DNA of 37,553 nucleotides, from positions 1 to 37,553 of the forward strand of contig CABUOF010000015.1 in the NCBI GenBank assembly GCA_902493125.1, written 5' to 3'. Of this stretch, positions 13,896-22,267 are shown one piece after another. A program made the position numbers and the translations under genes. The notes beneath the pieces are model-generated. The model ran no database searches. It was not told the origin of the DNA and saw only the letters and a program-made list of their open reading frames with translations. Each line of letters begins with the position of its first letter. The stretch's first letter is position 1. This DNA comes from an uncultured Collinsella sp. Lineage in GTDB: Bacteria; Actinomycetota; Coriobacteriia; Coriobacteriales; Coriobacteriaceae.

Positions 13896-15581
13896 CTAGT
13901 CGCGCGTGAGCTTGCGGTGAATGCGATGCGGCTGGGCTGCGTCCTCGCCCAGGCGCTCGATGCGGTTGGCCTGATAGGCCTCAAAGTTGCCCTCGAACCA
14001 ATACCAGTTGCCCGGGTTCTCGTCGGTGCCCTCCCACGCCAGAATGTGCGTGGCGACGCGGTCCAGGAACATACGGTCATGGCTAATGACCACCGAGCAG
14101 CCCGGGAACTCGAGCAGCGCCGCCTCGAGCGAGGACAGCGTCTCGACGTCGAGGTCGTTCGTGGGCTCGTCGAGGAGCAACAGGTTGCCGCCCTGCTTGA
14201 GCGTGAGCGCCAAGTTCAGACGGTTGCGCTCGCCGCCGGAGAGCACGCCAGCGCGCTTCTGCTGGTCCTGGCCCTTAAAGCCAAAGCTCGCCACATAAGC
14301 GCGGCTGGGAACCTCGGTCTCGCCGACCATCATGTGGTCCAGGCCGTCCGAGACGACCTCCCATAGGTTCTTATCGGGGTCGATGCCGGAACGGTTCTGG
14401 TCGACGTAAGAAATCTTGACGGTCTCGCCCACCTCGAGCTCGCCCGAAGTCAGCGGCTCCAGACCCACAATCGTCTTGAACAGCGTGGTCTTACCGACAC
14501 CGTTGGGGCCGATGACGCCCACGATGCCGTTGCGCGGCAGGGTGAATGATAGGTCGTCGATGAGCACGCGGCCATCGAACTCCTTGTGCAGGTGATGAGC
14601 CTCGAGCACCTTGTTGCCCAGACGCGGGCCCACAGGGATGCGGATGTCGGTCCAGTCGAGCTTCTGGCTTGCGCGGGCCTCGGCCTCCATCTCCTCATAG
14701 CGGGCCAGACGGGCCTTGTTCTTGGCCTGGCGAGCCTTGGGCGAGCTGCGTACCCACTCGAGCTCGGCTTCCATGCGCTTGGCGAGCTTGGCATCACGGT
14801 TTCCCTGAGCCTCGATACGGGCGGCCTTAGTCTCCAGATACGTGGAATAGTTGCCCTTGTAGGGATAAAGGTGACCGCGGTCGACCTCGCAAATCCACTC
14901 GGCAACGTTATCCAGGAAGTAGCGGTCGTGCGTGACGGCCAGAACGGCGCCCTGGTAGTTATGCAGGAAGTGCTCGAGCCACAGGATCGACTCAGCGTCC
15001 AGGTGGTTCGTGGGCTCGTCGAGCAGCAGCAGGTCGGGAGCCTCGAGCAGCAGCTTGCACAGGGCCACGCGACGGCGCTCGCCGCCAGAGAGCACGTTGA
15101 CCGGCATGTCGGAATCGGGCAGCTGCAGGGCGTCCATGGCCTGACCGAGCTTGGAATCGATATCCCAGCCGTCGGCGGCGTCAATCTCGTCCTGGAGCTT
15201 TCCCATCTCGGCCATGAGGGCGTCCATGTCGCAATCCGGGTCGCACATCTCCTCGCCGATCTTGTTGAAGCGATCGACCTTGGCGATCATGTCGCCAAAT
15301 GCCATGCGCACGTTCTCGATGACGGTCTTGTCGTCGTCGAGCGGCGGCTCCTGCTGCAGGATGCCCACGGTGTAGCCGGGGGTGAGCCTGGCATCGCCGT
15401 TGGAGACCTCCTCGATGCCGGCCATGATCTTGAGCAGGGTCGACTTGCCCATACCGTTCGGGCCCACGACGCCGATCTTGGCACCGGGGTAGAAGCTCAG
15501 GGTCACGTCGTCAAGGATTACCTTGTCGCCATGGGCCTTGCGAGCCTGATACATCTGATAAATAAACTCAGCCACAGTCAT
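13896..15581 (-). CDS. ettA: EttA, ABC-F energy-dependent translational throttle protein
   Basis: 561 residues, normal for EttA. It is a ribosome-binding ATPase that acts at the E site and links early elongation to the ADP/ATP ratio; it has no membrane domain. Two ABC cassettes are complete: Walker A GPNGMGKST, signature LSGGERRRVALCKLLL and Walker B LLLLDEPTNHLD in the first; GPNGVGKTT, LSGGERNRLNLALTL and LLLLDEPTNDLD in the second. Between them is the P-site interaction motif linker (KLAKRMEAELEWVRSSPKARQAKNKARLARYEEM). Opening MTVAEFIYQMYQARKAHGDK is EttA-like. AAGGAG lies close to the ATG. Other ABC-F proteins giving antibiotic resistance have longer linkers, so EttA is favoured. Confidence 0.92.
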   Translation of the reverse strand: MTVAEFIYQMYQARKAHGDKVILDDVTLSFYPGAKIGVVGPNGMGKSTLLKIMAGIEEVSNGDARLTPGYTVGILQQEPPLDDDKTVIENVRMAFGDMIAKVDRFNKIGEEMCDPDCDMDALMAEMGKLQDEIDAADGWDIDSKLGQAMDALQLPDSDMPVNVLSGGERRRVALCKLLLEAPDLLLLDEPTNHLDAESILWLEHFLHNYQGAVLAVTHDRYFLDNVAEWICEVDRGHLYPYKGNYSTYLETKAARIEAQGNRDAKLAKRMEAELEWVRSSPKARQAKNKARLARYEEMEAEARASQKLDWTDIRIPVGPRLGNKVLEAHHLHKEFDGRVLIDDLSFTLPRNGIVGVIGPNGVGKTTLFKTIVGLEPLTSGELEVGETVKISYVDQNRSGIDPDKNLWEVVSDGLDHMMVGETEVPSRAYVASFGFKGQDQQKRAGVLSGGERNRLNLALTLKQGGNLLLLDEPTNDLDVETLSSLEAALLEFPGCSVVISHDRMFLDRVATHILAWEGTDENPGNWYWFEGNFEAYQANRIERLGEDAAQPHRIHRKLTRD

Positions 15582-15613
15582 TTCTCCTTATCTAGCTGCG
15601 GAAATCTTCTCCC

Positions 15614-15641
15614 CCTCTCCGTTTTGGAAAAAGCGGAGAGG
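15614..15641 (-). other. Stem-loop in the ettA 5' leader
   Basis: CCTCTCCG / CGGAGAGG stem about 35 bases before the ettA start, without a following U-tract. It could be leader structure. Confidence 0.35.
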
Positions 15642-15657
15642 CAGTTCGCGCGTTCTA

Positions 15658-15688
15658 ATAAAAAGGGGCATGGTTGCCCACGCCCCCT
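15658..15688 (-). terminator. Terminator of the SdpI/SdpR-like operon
   Basis: AGGGGCATGG pairs with CCCACGCCCCCT (imperfect), followed leftward by UUUUU. It lies 65 bases past the SdpI-like stop. Confidence 0.65.
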
Positions 15689-15752
15689 AATACTACCTGG
15701 GAAAAGTCCCCCGGAACATACTATGAACTGCGTACGCTAGTTTTCCGCAACC

Positions 15753-16457
15753 TTAGCGAGCGGCTCGCTGTGATTTGCGCCACAGCAGATACGAGTAGAC
15801 GTAGACGGCTCCGACCGAACCAAACGCCAGAACCGCAATCACCGCGGCGACGACTTCACTCGAAAGCACGCTACCCGCCACGCCCATCACAATCAGGCCA
15901 ACACCCAGCACCATAAAGCAGGCGCCGCCAAAACGCTGCGTACGGCGCCAGTTCTCGGGATCGGCAAGCGCCCAAGGCGTCTTAATACCGAGCGTATAGT
16001 TCTGCTTCACGCGCGGCAAGTAGTTGCCTACGCCGATGAACAGCAAACCGATAGCACCGGAAATCAGCACGTTGACCGAACCGACCGCTGGCACCACGCC
16101 CCAAACCGTAAGCTCACCCAACCAGCTTATGACACACATGAACAAGGTGAAGGCGATTACGAAACCCTGATAGAACTTGCCCGAGGTCCGATATGCCTCA
16201 CCTTTGGGATCGATGCGCGGCACCACGCAAAACATTGCGAGAAGCGCCAGAGGCAGCACGCCGAGCGCGGAGGCCATCCAGCTAGGACCCCAACCGTCGA
16301 CGGCGCCGTTCGCGCCCCAGTGTGTGGGAATCTGCGCAGGCAAGCTCGGCATCACCATGAGATGCGCTACGACATTGGCGACGCACAGAGCGACCAGCGC
16401 AATCCACACGCGCGACGATACCCCCGTGGGGTGAATGCCCTTGTTTTCGTTATTCAT
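15753..16457 (-). CDS. SdpI-like membrane protein (DUF1648/SdpI family)
   Basis: 234 residues from the ATG at 16457 (GAAGG eight bases before; a GTG at 16466 is possible). About six hydrophobic helices are visible, with the DUF1648 signature MPSLPAQIPTHWGANGAVDGWG after helix 1 and the SdpI-like KQNYTLGIKTPWALADPENWRRTQRFGG later. In Bacillus subtilis SdpI is the immunity protein to the SdpC toxin and also sequesters the repressor SdpR at the membrane. Here it overlaps an ArsR-type repressor gene by 8 bases, the same pairing. No SdpC-like toxin gene lies nearby, so it may sense an envelope signal or an outside toxin. Confidence 0.82.
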   Translation of the reverse strand: MNNENKGIHPTGVSSRVWIALVALCVANVVAHLMVMPSLPAQIPTHWGANGAVDGWGPSWMASALGVLPLALLAMFCVVPRIDPKGEAYRTSGKFYQGFVIAFTLFMCVISWLGELTVWGVVPAVGSVNVLISGAIGLLFIGVGNYLPRVKQNYTLGIKTPWALADPENWRRTQRFGGACFMVLGVGLIVMGVAGSVLSSEVVAAVIAVLAFGSVGAVYVYSYLLWRKSQRAAR

Positions 16458-16728
16458 CCTTATCACCTTCCGTGTCTGTAAAGCCCATAAACCAACCGAT
16501 CAAGTCCTGCATGACGGTGGTGTTTAAGCTGTAAACGATGTTTTGACCATGACGTTCGTCGGTTACCAACCCGGCGTTTTTGAGCGTCGCCAAATGATGG
16601 CTCAACGACGGCTTGCTGATGTCAAAATGCTCGGCAAGCTCCCCGGCCGTACAATTGCCCTCGCGCAGTAGTTCCAAAATGCGCCGCCGCGTAGGATCGG
16701 CAAGCGCCTTAAAACCCTCTCCCGGCAT
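16450..16728 (-). CDS. ArsR-family repressor (SdpR-like)
   Basis: 92 residues from the ATG at 16728, after AGGAGG with a 4-base gap. It is a complete winged-helix ArsR fold: FKALADPTRRRILELLREGNCTAGELAEHFDISKPSLSHHLATLKNAGLVTDERHG, with the recognition helix at SKPSLSHHLATLK. There are no metal-binding cysteine pairs, so it is not a metal sensor. Overlap with the SdpI-like gene suggests an autoregulated pair in which the membrane protein titrates the repressor. The promoter and an inverted repeat lie at 16763-16800. Confidence 0.85.
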   Translation of the reverse strand: MPGEGFKALADPTRRRILELLREGNCTAGELAEHFDISKPSLSHHLATLKNAGLVTDERHGQNIVYSLNTTVMQDLIGWFMGFTDTEGDKDE

Positions 16729-16762
16729 AAAACCTCCTCTCGTCACCCCTCATGACGCGCAC

Positions 16763-16800
16763 ACTATACTCGATATTTAGATGTTTGTCTAACTATCTAA
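16763..16800 (-). promoter_or_regulatory. Promoter and operator of the SdpR/SdpI-like operon
   Basis: Leftward -35 TAGACA (16786-16791), 17-base spacer, -10 TATAGT (16763-16768), each five of six to consensus. Overlapping the -35 is an inverted repeat TTAGAT / ATCTAA (16777-16782 and 16795-16800), well placed for autorepression. Confidence 0.65.
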
Positions 16801-16834
16801 TCGCAATGCTTCAAACCACGTCAAAGCAAACGCC

Positions 16835-16863
16835 ATCGCAACCTATGGGCGATTACCTATAAT
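16835..16863 (+). promoter_or_regulatory. Possible promoter of tcdA-tatD
   Basis: A perfect -10 TATAAT (16858-16863) lies 45 bases before tcdA; the -35 at 17-base spacing is poor (ATCGCA). Confidence 0.4.
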
Positions 16864-16907
16864 GGCGATAGCTAAAACACGATTCGCTTCCCCATCGGAG
16901 GATGTTT

Positions 16908-17705
16908 ATGACCGAAACCACAGCCGCAGCTCCCATCGAGACACGCGACACCAAGCTCGAGATTATCATGGGCCGCGAGGCACTCGATAAGCTCGCCAAT
17001 GCTACGGTGCTAGTGCTCGGCTGCGGAGGCGTGGGCTCCAACTGCTGCGAGGCACTCGCCCGCGGCGGCATCGGACATTTCGTCATTCTGGATAAGGACA
17101 TCATCGCGCCCAGTAATATCAATCGCCAGGCCATCGCCTTTCACAGCACTGTCGGCAAGCGCAAGGTTGACGTGATGGAAGCCATGATCCACGACATCAA
17201 TCCTGCCGCCACCGTCATCAAGCGAACTGAATACTTGTTGAACGACAACATCGATGATTTCTTCGCGAGCGTTTTAGAGCAGACGGACGGCAAGCTCGAC
17301 TACGTCGTCGACGCCATCGACACCATCTCGGCCAAGCTCACCATTGCCAAATATGCTCAGGACCACGACATTCGTTTGGTTAGCTCCATGGGCGGGGCCA
17401 ACAAGCTCCATCCCGAGTGCCTCCGCTTTGCCGACATTTTCGATACAGTACGTGACCCCATGAGCCGCATCATGCGCAAAGAATGCAAGAAGCGCGGAAT
17501 CAAGAGTCTGCATGTACTGTTTAGCTGCGAGGAATCGGTTAAGACACAGCCCCGCGACCCTTCCAATATCCACGAGCGTACCGAGCTAGGAACCGCCAGC
17601 TTTATGCCGCCCATCATGGGTCAGATGATTGCCGGCGAGGTTATCCGCCAGATCAGCGGCCGCGGCACCGAGCGCGTACGCTCCGATGGCCAGCGCTTGG
17701 ACTAG
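16908..17705 (+). CDS. tcdA: tRNA threonylcarbamoyladenosine dehydratase
   Basis: 265 residues from the ATG at 16908 (GGAGG six bases upstream; the ATG at 16902 abuts that site). It is an E1-like, ThiF/MoeB-fold enzyme that uses ATP to cyclise t6A at tRNA position 37 to ct6A. Visible features are the nucleotide loop TVLVLGCGGVGSNCCEALARGGIG, then ILDKDIIAPSNINRQ, the conserved YVVDAIDTISAKLTI, and a C-terminal HVLFSCEESVKTQ with FMPPIMGQMIAGEVIRQI. These order and spacing features separate TcdA from MoeB and ThiF, which carry zinc cysteines missing here. TatD follows 14 bases downstream and is probably cotranscribed. Confidence 0.88.
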   Translation: MTETTAAAPIETRDTKLEIIMGREALDKLANATVLVLGCGGVGSNCCEALARGGIGHFVILDKDIIAPSNINRQAIAFHSTVGKRKVDVMEAMIHDINPAATVIKRTEYLLNDNIDDFFASVLEQTDGKLDYVVDAIDTISAKLTIAKYAQDHDIRLVSSMGGANKLHPECLRFADIFDTVRDPMSRIMRKECKKRGIKSLHVLFSCEESVKTQPRDPSNIHERTELGTASFMPPIMGQMIAGEVIRQISGRGTERVRSDGQRLD

Positions 17706-17719
17706 CAGGATGCCCCGCG

Positions 17720-18502
17720 ATGGAACCGCGATTCTTTGACACGCATTGTCACCTCGATTTGATGCTCAGCCCCGATGCTGCAGCCAGTGAGGCGGCAGTA
17801 TCGGGGCTGGGTCTATTTGACTGCGGCGTCAATCCGCGCGACTTTTCGGCCGCAAACGAGCGCGCCCGTCGCCAACCAGGCATCATCGCGGGCATCGGCC
17901 TCCATCCCTGGTGGCTCGCCGACGGCCACTGTGGTTTTGCCGAAGTCAATCTGCTTTGCGAAGTTGCTGCCCAAGAGCGCTACATCGGCGAGGTCGGACT
18001 CGACTTTTCCGCGCGCTTTGCTGGAAGTGAGCCGCTACAAATACAGGCACTTAACCGGCTCTGCGATACACTCGTGCAGCATCCTCTTACCGGGCGCGTG
18101 ATATCAATTCACGCCGTTCGTTCGGCAGGAGCCGTACTGGACGTCCTCGAATCGCATGGACTACTCATCCCAAACCCCAACTTCCCCGCTATCATCTTCC
18201 ACTGGTTTAGCGGCACTTCGGACGAACTCGCCCGCGCGCGTAATGCGGGCTGCTATTTTTCCGTCAACGAACGCATGCTCGCGACCAAGCGCGGTCGCGA
18301 ATACGCACGACAGATTCCACTCGACCGTCTACTGCTCGAGACCGATGCGCCGGCCGAGCCAAACACAGAAACAAGCGCGCAATCGCTCATCAGATCGCTC
18401 GCAAGGACCTCGATGCGCATTGCCTCACTCAAAAACTGTGACGCACAGCGCATCGAGTCGGTAGTTTTAGCAAATGCGCGCTCTGTTTTTGACCTTCGCT
18501 AA
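17720..18502 (+). CDS. TatD-family metal-dependent hydrolase/DNase
   Basis: 260 residues, usual for TatD. Metal ligands are intact: His9 and His11 (DTHCHLD), Glu91 (YIGEVGLDF), His131 (ISIHAVR), His161 (FHWFSGT) and Asp209 (LLLETDAPAEP). TatD proteins are cytoplasmic 3'-5' exonucleases or deacylases linked to DNA repair and quality control. The segment between Glu91 and His131 is typical. The ribosome site is weak (AGGA, nine or more bases away), so translation may be coupled to tcdA. The gene converges on the FGGY kinase. Confidence 0.86.
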   Translation: MEPRFFDTHCHLDLMLSPDAAASEAAVSGLGLFDCGVNPRDFSAANERARRQPGIIAGIGLHPWWLADGHCGFAEVNLLCEVAAQERYIGEVGLDFSARFAGSEPLQIQALNRLCDTLVQHPLTGRVISIHAVRSAGAVLDVLESHGLLIPNPNFPAIIFHWFSGTSDELARARNAGCYFSVNERMLATKRGREYARQIPLDRLLLETDAPAEPNTETSAQSLIRSLARTSMRIASLKNCDAQRIESVVLANARSVFDLR

Positions 18503-18516
18503 CCCCTGTGGGCAAA

Positions 18517-18532
18517 CATGCCAAGGGGCATG
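18517..18532. other. Short stem-loop between convergent genes
   Basis: CATGCC AAGG GGCATG in the 79-base gap between tatD and the FGGY kinase gene. There is no U-tract; it may act as a weak bidirectional transcript end. Confidence 0.3.
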
Positions 18533-18581
18533 CGAATCGCACAACGCAGCCCCTATTGGAAGGCGGTACAGTTCGGAAGCA

Positions 18582-20099
18582 TTACACCAATTCGTGCATG
18601 AGATCACGGTTACGTGTATACAATTCGTCAAAGATATGACGGCGCGACGCATATAACTCGTGGGCAGTCATATCGGGCACGATTGTTTGCGCAACGCCAA
18701 GGACTTGAGCGAGTTCATCCCATGATGCGTAGGCGCCACCTGCGAGAGCTGCCATGATGGCATCACCGAAGCATGCGCCCACCGTAACCTTGGCAACCGA
18801 GACCTCGCGCCCGCATACGTCGGCGATAGCCTGCATCCAAACTGGATTCTTGGTTCCACCTCCGACAAGCATAATGCGCCCAATTGGCAGTCCATGCTCT
18901 CGCTCGATAATGTCGACATGGGATGCAACGGTATACGCGACGCCTTCCAAGGCGGCGCGAACCATATGGGCTCGCGTATGCCTTCCAGTCAGGCCAAAGA
19001 AGACGCCACGCGCCTCGGGATCGTTGAGCGGAGTACGCTCCCCCGCAAAGTACGGCAGACACAGGAGCCCATCGGCACCCGGCGCCACATCGGCGGCATC
19101 ATGTGCCATAACCGAATAGGCATCGGGGCCACCGTGGCCCTCGGCCTCTACGGCGTCGCGATACAGCTCTTGGCGCAGCCACGATGTGAGTGCACCCGCC
19201 GTATTGGTCCCCGCGCAGATCCCGTAAGTTCCGGGAATGATAAACGTCCCCGGCCACAGGCGAGCATCATCGATCATATGATCGGCTAGGTAGATGAAAT
19301 ACGCCGTACTCCCCAACTGAACCATCATATCGCCGGGACGGAATACACCCGTCGAAATGGCCTCGGCACCAGAGTCGCCCGTTCCCACTAAGACAGGTGT
19401 CCCTGCCGCGAGCCCCGTCGCCTCGGCCGCACGCTGCGTAATCACCCCGGCAATATCGGTAGCCGACATCACCTCCGCCATCTGGTCAGGCCGGCAGAAA
19501 CGAGCACATTCCCGAGCATCAACCTTCCAGGTGTAGCGGTCGTATAGGGGAAGAAAATCCTCCGCCAAATAACGGTCCACCGTAAAACGCCCCGTCAACT
19601 TTGCGCATAGAAACGATGACGCCGTCAGGAACTTCGCGGCACGTTCGTGCACCTCGGGCATATTCTCCTTAAACCACAAGATCTTGGGAGCAATATCTGA
19701 CGAACAGGGATCGTGCCCGAAAAGCTCGCGTGCGCGATCTGACCCATATTCGGAAAGAAGCTCGTCAATCTGCGGCTTCGAGCGTGCATCGACTCCATAC
19801 AAAATCGCGGGCGCCAGCGCGTTGCACTCGGTATCGACCGGCACACAGTCGCAACCCAATGCGGAAAGGCCCACGCATCCGATCTGTGCCGCGTTAACCC
19901 CCGATCGCGCCACCAGCTCGCGCGACAAGCGGCAAAAATCGCCCCACCAAACTGCCTCCGCATCATGCTGGTACCATCCGTCACACGGGTTGTCCGTCTC
20001 GTGTCCACAAGAGGCTTGGCAAACGATGTTGCATCGATCATCGATTAAAACGCCTTTAGAGGCGCTTGTCCCAATATCAATACCCAGATAGAGCGCCAT
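18582..20099 (-). CDS. FGGY-family carbohydrate kinase
   Basis: 505 residues, normal for FGGY kinases. The N-terminal phosphate loop ALYLGIDIGTSASKGVLID, the active-site region CVGLSALGCDCVPVD, VLVGTGDSGAEAISTGV and the C-terminal adenosine motif MLVGGGTKNPVWMQAIADVCGREV are all present. It most resembles xylulose or AI-2-type sugar kinases, but substrate specificity cannot be assigned. It is the last gene of the ten-gene operon, 6 bases after the BtpA/SgcQ gene, whose final codons hold its ribosome site. With two PfkB kinases upstream, the operon encodes three sugar kinases, which suggests a branched pathway or more than one substrate. Confidence 0.85.
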   Translation of the reverse strand: MALYLGIDIGTSASKGVLIDDRCNIVCQASCGHETDNPCDGWYQHDAEAVWWGDFCRLSRELVARSGVNAAQIGCVGLSALGCDCVPVDTECNALAPAILYGVDARSKPQIDELLSEYGSDRARELFGHDPCSSDIAPKILWFKENMPEVHERAAKFLTASSFLCAKLTGRFTVDRYLAEDFLPLYDRYTWKVDARECARFCRPDQMAEVMSATDIAGVITQRAAEATGLAAGTPVLVGTGDSGAEAISTGVFRPGDMMVQLGSTAYFIYLADHMIDDARLWPGTFIIPGTYGICAGTNTAGALTSWLRQELYRDAVEAEGHGGPDAYSVMAHDAADVAPGADGLLCLPYFAGERTPLNDPEARGVFFGLTGRHTRAHMVRAALEGVAYTVASHVDIIEREHGLPIGRIMLVGGGTKNPVWMQAIADVCGREVSVAKVTVGACFGDAIMAALAGGAYASWDELAQVLGVAQTIVPDMTAHELYASRRHIFDELYTRNRDLMHELV

Positions 20100-20105
20100 A
20101 GGTGC

Positions 20106-20915
20106 CTACTCCCCTCGCGCCGTACGAGCGGCAGCCATAAAACGAGCTACCCGCTCAACATCAACCGGGGCATCCAGCTTTCCGTCGCGCTTTAAGCAGG
20201 TGCCGACAAACGCGCCATCGTAGTGAGCAAATACGTCAGCCACGGTATTTTCGCGACAACCGGTGCCACATACCACAGGTACTTCGCCAACACGCTCGCG
20301 GACTTCATCGGCAAGCTCGCCCGAAGCGCCACGACCGGCAGCCGAACCGCCGATGACCATTGCATCCGGAAGGCAATTAAAGAGAAGTGAATCGGCAATG
20401 TCCGCAGTCGTGCGGTCGTTGAGATAAACCTCCCCCTCGCTCGTGATGAAGTGAAAAAGCTTGAGGTCGTCCAAGCGCAGCGCCGTCTTGCGACGCATGG
20501 TGTGAGCGAAATCTCGATTAATCAGCCCGAGATCACCGGCCCAGGCACCGCAAAAATTGCAGCGCGTGAACTGCGCATCGACAGCAGCGCACAGCTCGAT
20601 TGTGGCATCACCGTCGTAAATAGCCTCGGCTCCCCAAGGGGTCGACAGATCATGGGACAGAGCTCCGATTACATAGCCCATCGATGCAAGGGTTGAGGGA
20701 GAAACGTGCTGCTCATAGGGCATCGAGAGCTCATTGGTAATCAAAATGCCATCGACACCGCCCTGTTGCAACGCTTCGAGATCGCGCTTGGCGGCTTCCA
20801 CGACCTGCGACACGCTTCCACCCGGGTAATACAGTGGGTCGCCCGGCAGAGGACGCAGGTGCAGCATTCCGATAACCGGCTTTTCGGTCTTGAACATCGA
20901 AGTTAGAAACGACAT
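20106..20915 (-). CDS. BtpA/SgcQ-family TIM-barrel protein
   Basis: 269 residues from the ATG at 20915 (GAAGGAG six bases before). Family signatures: KPVIGMLHLRPLPGDPLY near the start, QQGGVDGILITNELSMPY, RCNFCGAWAGDLGLIN and the phosphate-binding region MVIGGSAAGRGAS with PVVCGTGCRENTV. BtpA was linked to photosystem I assembly in cyanobacteria, while SgcQ belongs to a sugar operon in E. coli; the gut-bacterial members are of unknown activity. Its place between YjbQ and FGGY kinase genes supports a sugar or sugar-phosphate role, perhaps aldolase or isomerase-like, which is inference. Confidence 0.82.
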   Translation of the reverse strand: MSFLTSMFKTEKPVIGMLHLRPLPGDPLYYPGGSVSQVVEAAKRDLEALQQGGVDGILITNELSMPYEQHVSPSTLASMGYVIGALSHDLSTPWGAEAIYDGDATIELCAAVDAQFTRCNFCGAWAGDLGLINRDFAHTMRRKTALRLDDLKLFHFITSEGEVYLNDRTTADIADSLLFNCLPDAMVIGGSAAGRGASGELADEVRERVGEVPVVCGTGCRENTVADVFAHYDGAFVGTCLKRDGKLDAPVDVERVARFMAAARTARGE

Positions 20916-20948
20916 AGCGTGCTCCTTCATAGGGTTATTGCAGGGACG

Positions 20949-21377
20949 TTACTCCCCCAGCACCTCGACGTACACTTTTCGCTTCTGCGGACCGTCAAAC
21001 TCCGCAAGATAGATGTTCTGGGCACTTCCGCACACGATGTGGCCATCTTGGACGGGAAAGAAGCAACTGTTCCCACAAATCATGCTCTTGATATGCCCAC
21101 AGGAGTTGTTGCCGGTGGCTCCATAGCTCGGCAGGAAGTGTGCATGCGCATAGGGGGCATCGAGTGGGGCGATGCGATCAAGCGTCTCCATAAGATCCGT
21201 CTCCACGCAGGGCAGCCCCTCGTTTACCACGATTCCACAGGTCGTATGCGACAAAATAATCGCTGCCAAGCCATTGGTCACCGAGCTGCGTTCGATGGCA
21301 GCGTGCACGTCTTCGGTAATATCGATGAACTGGTCCGGAGCAGTCGATAGATAGCTCAATGTCTCGAGCGTCACCAT
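20949..21377 (-). CDS. YjbQ/UPF0047-family protein
   Basis: 142 residues. The family core is clear: ITEDVHAAIERSSVTNGLAAIILSHTTCGIVVNEG, GHIKSMICGNS and IYLAEFDGPQKRKVYVEVLGE. YjbQ proteins have weak thiamine-phosphate synthase activity in E. coli, but their real job is debated; conserved His residues suggest metal or phosphate binding. The ATG is two bases after the stop of the amidohydrolase gene, a coupled pair. Placement in a catabolic operon points to a small-molecule enzyme step, not thiamine synthesis. Confidence 0.85.
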   Translation of the reverse strand: MVTLETLSYLSTAPDQFIDITEDVHAAIERSSVTNGLAAIILSHTTCGIVVNEGLPCVETDLMETLDRIAPLDAPYAHAHFLPSYGATGNNSCGHIKSMICGNSCFFPVQDGHIVCGSAQNIYLAEFDGPQKRKVYVEVLGE

Positions 21378-21379
21378 GT

Positions 21380-22240
21380 TTACTCATCCCCTTCAAGAAA
21401 ACGCAGGGCATTACCCCAGTAGAGCCTTTCTCGCGCATCATCGCGCATGGGCACGGTATCGAGCGCCCGCTTGAGTTTGAATGCACGGAAGCGCGGCGTA
21501 TTGCTGGCGAACATCACTTGGTGCGATAGCGCGCGCTCATACCACAGCGGCCCCATATCGACCGTGAAAAGACGCTGCATCATCTCCTCGGGCGAATCGA
21601 TGTAAGTGATAGAGGTGTCCGTGTAGCAGTTGGGATACTTGAGCAGCATCGCCACGGTCTCGCGCACCCAGGGCCAGCCAAAGTGAGTCAAACTAAAGCG
21701 CACATTTGGATGCGTTGCGATTGTGTGCTCAAATGCAAGCGGGTTACTGCGCGAGAGCTCTGCGCCAGGCTCCCAAGACATACCGGCATGGAAAACCACC
21801 GGCTTGTTATAGCGCTCGCACAGCTCGTAAAGCGGCTCGGCCACAGCATCATCGGGGGCAAAACCCTGCTTTGCAGGATGCAGGCAAAGCCCCTTTGCCC
21901 CCAACTCGGTAAAGGCGCGCTCCAATTCGTCTGCGGCACCGCTCACCTGCGGGTCTACGCTCGCAAATCCCCACAGACGATCGGGATGCGCGGCAACCAG
22001 CATGGCAATCTGGTCGTTGGTGCCAAAGTGCCCTCCGCATGCCGTGGTTACATCGAGCGGCATGAGCGCGCTCTTCTGCACATCGCAGACGTCCATCTCG
22101 ACTTGAAGCTCATCCCAATCCATGGGGCCCATATGCCCCATGCCAAATTCTCGTGACCAAAAGCCGAATCCATCAGGCTCATCACCCGGCTTACAGATCT
22201 CGCCGTAGAGCATAGGATGGACCAACATGTCGATAACCAT
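21380..22240 (-). CDS. Amidohydrolase (amidohydrolase_2-like TIM barrel)
   Basis: 286 residues from the ATG at 22240 (AAAGGAG six bases before; an upstream in-frame ATG overlaps that site). Resembles the decarboxylase/hydrolase branch of the metal-dependent amidohydrolases: WGFASVDPQ, GAKGLCLHPAKQGFAPDD, PVVFHAGMSWEPG with the metal-type His, and SLTHFGWPWVRETVAML. The usual N-terminal D-x-H-x-H is not present; the protein begins MVIDMLVHPMLYG, with a lone His in that position, so metal binding may differ. The late barrel segment reads HQVMFASNTPRF, where family members often have SD. Probable C-C or C-N bond hydrolase or lactonase on a sugar-acid-like compound; exact reaction unknown. Confidence 0.75.
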   Translation of the reverse strand: MVIDMLVHPMLYGEICKPGDEPDGFGFWSREFGMGHMGPMDWDELQVEMDVCDVQKSALMPLDVTTACGGHFGTNDQIAMLVAAHPDRLWGFASVDPQVSGAADELERAFTELGAKGLCLHPAKQGFAPDDAVAEPLYELCERYNKPVVFHAGMSWEPGAELSRSNPLAFEHTIATHPNVRFSLTHFGWPWVRETVAMLLKYPNCYTDTSITYIDSPEEMMQRLFTVDMGPLWYERALSHQVMFASNTPRFRAFKLKRALDTVPMRDDARERLYWGNALRFLEGDE

Positions 22241-22267
22241 TTCGTACTCCTTTCCAGGCATTTGACC

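Noticed and set aside
14586..15740. Rightward 384-codon open frame
   Set aside because: Antisense to ettA and its leader; no recognisable motif.
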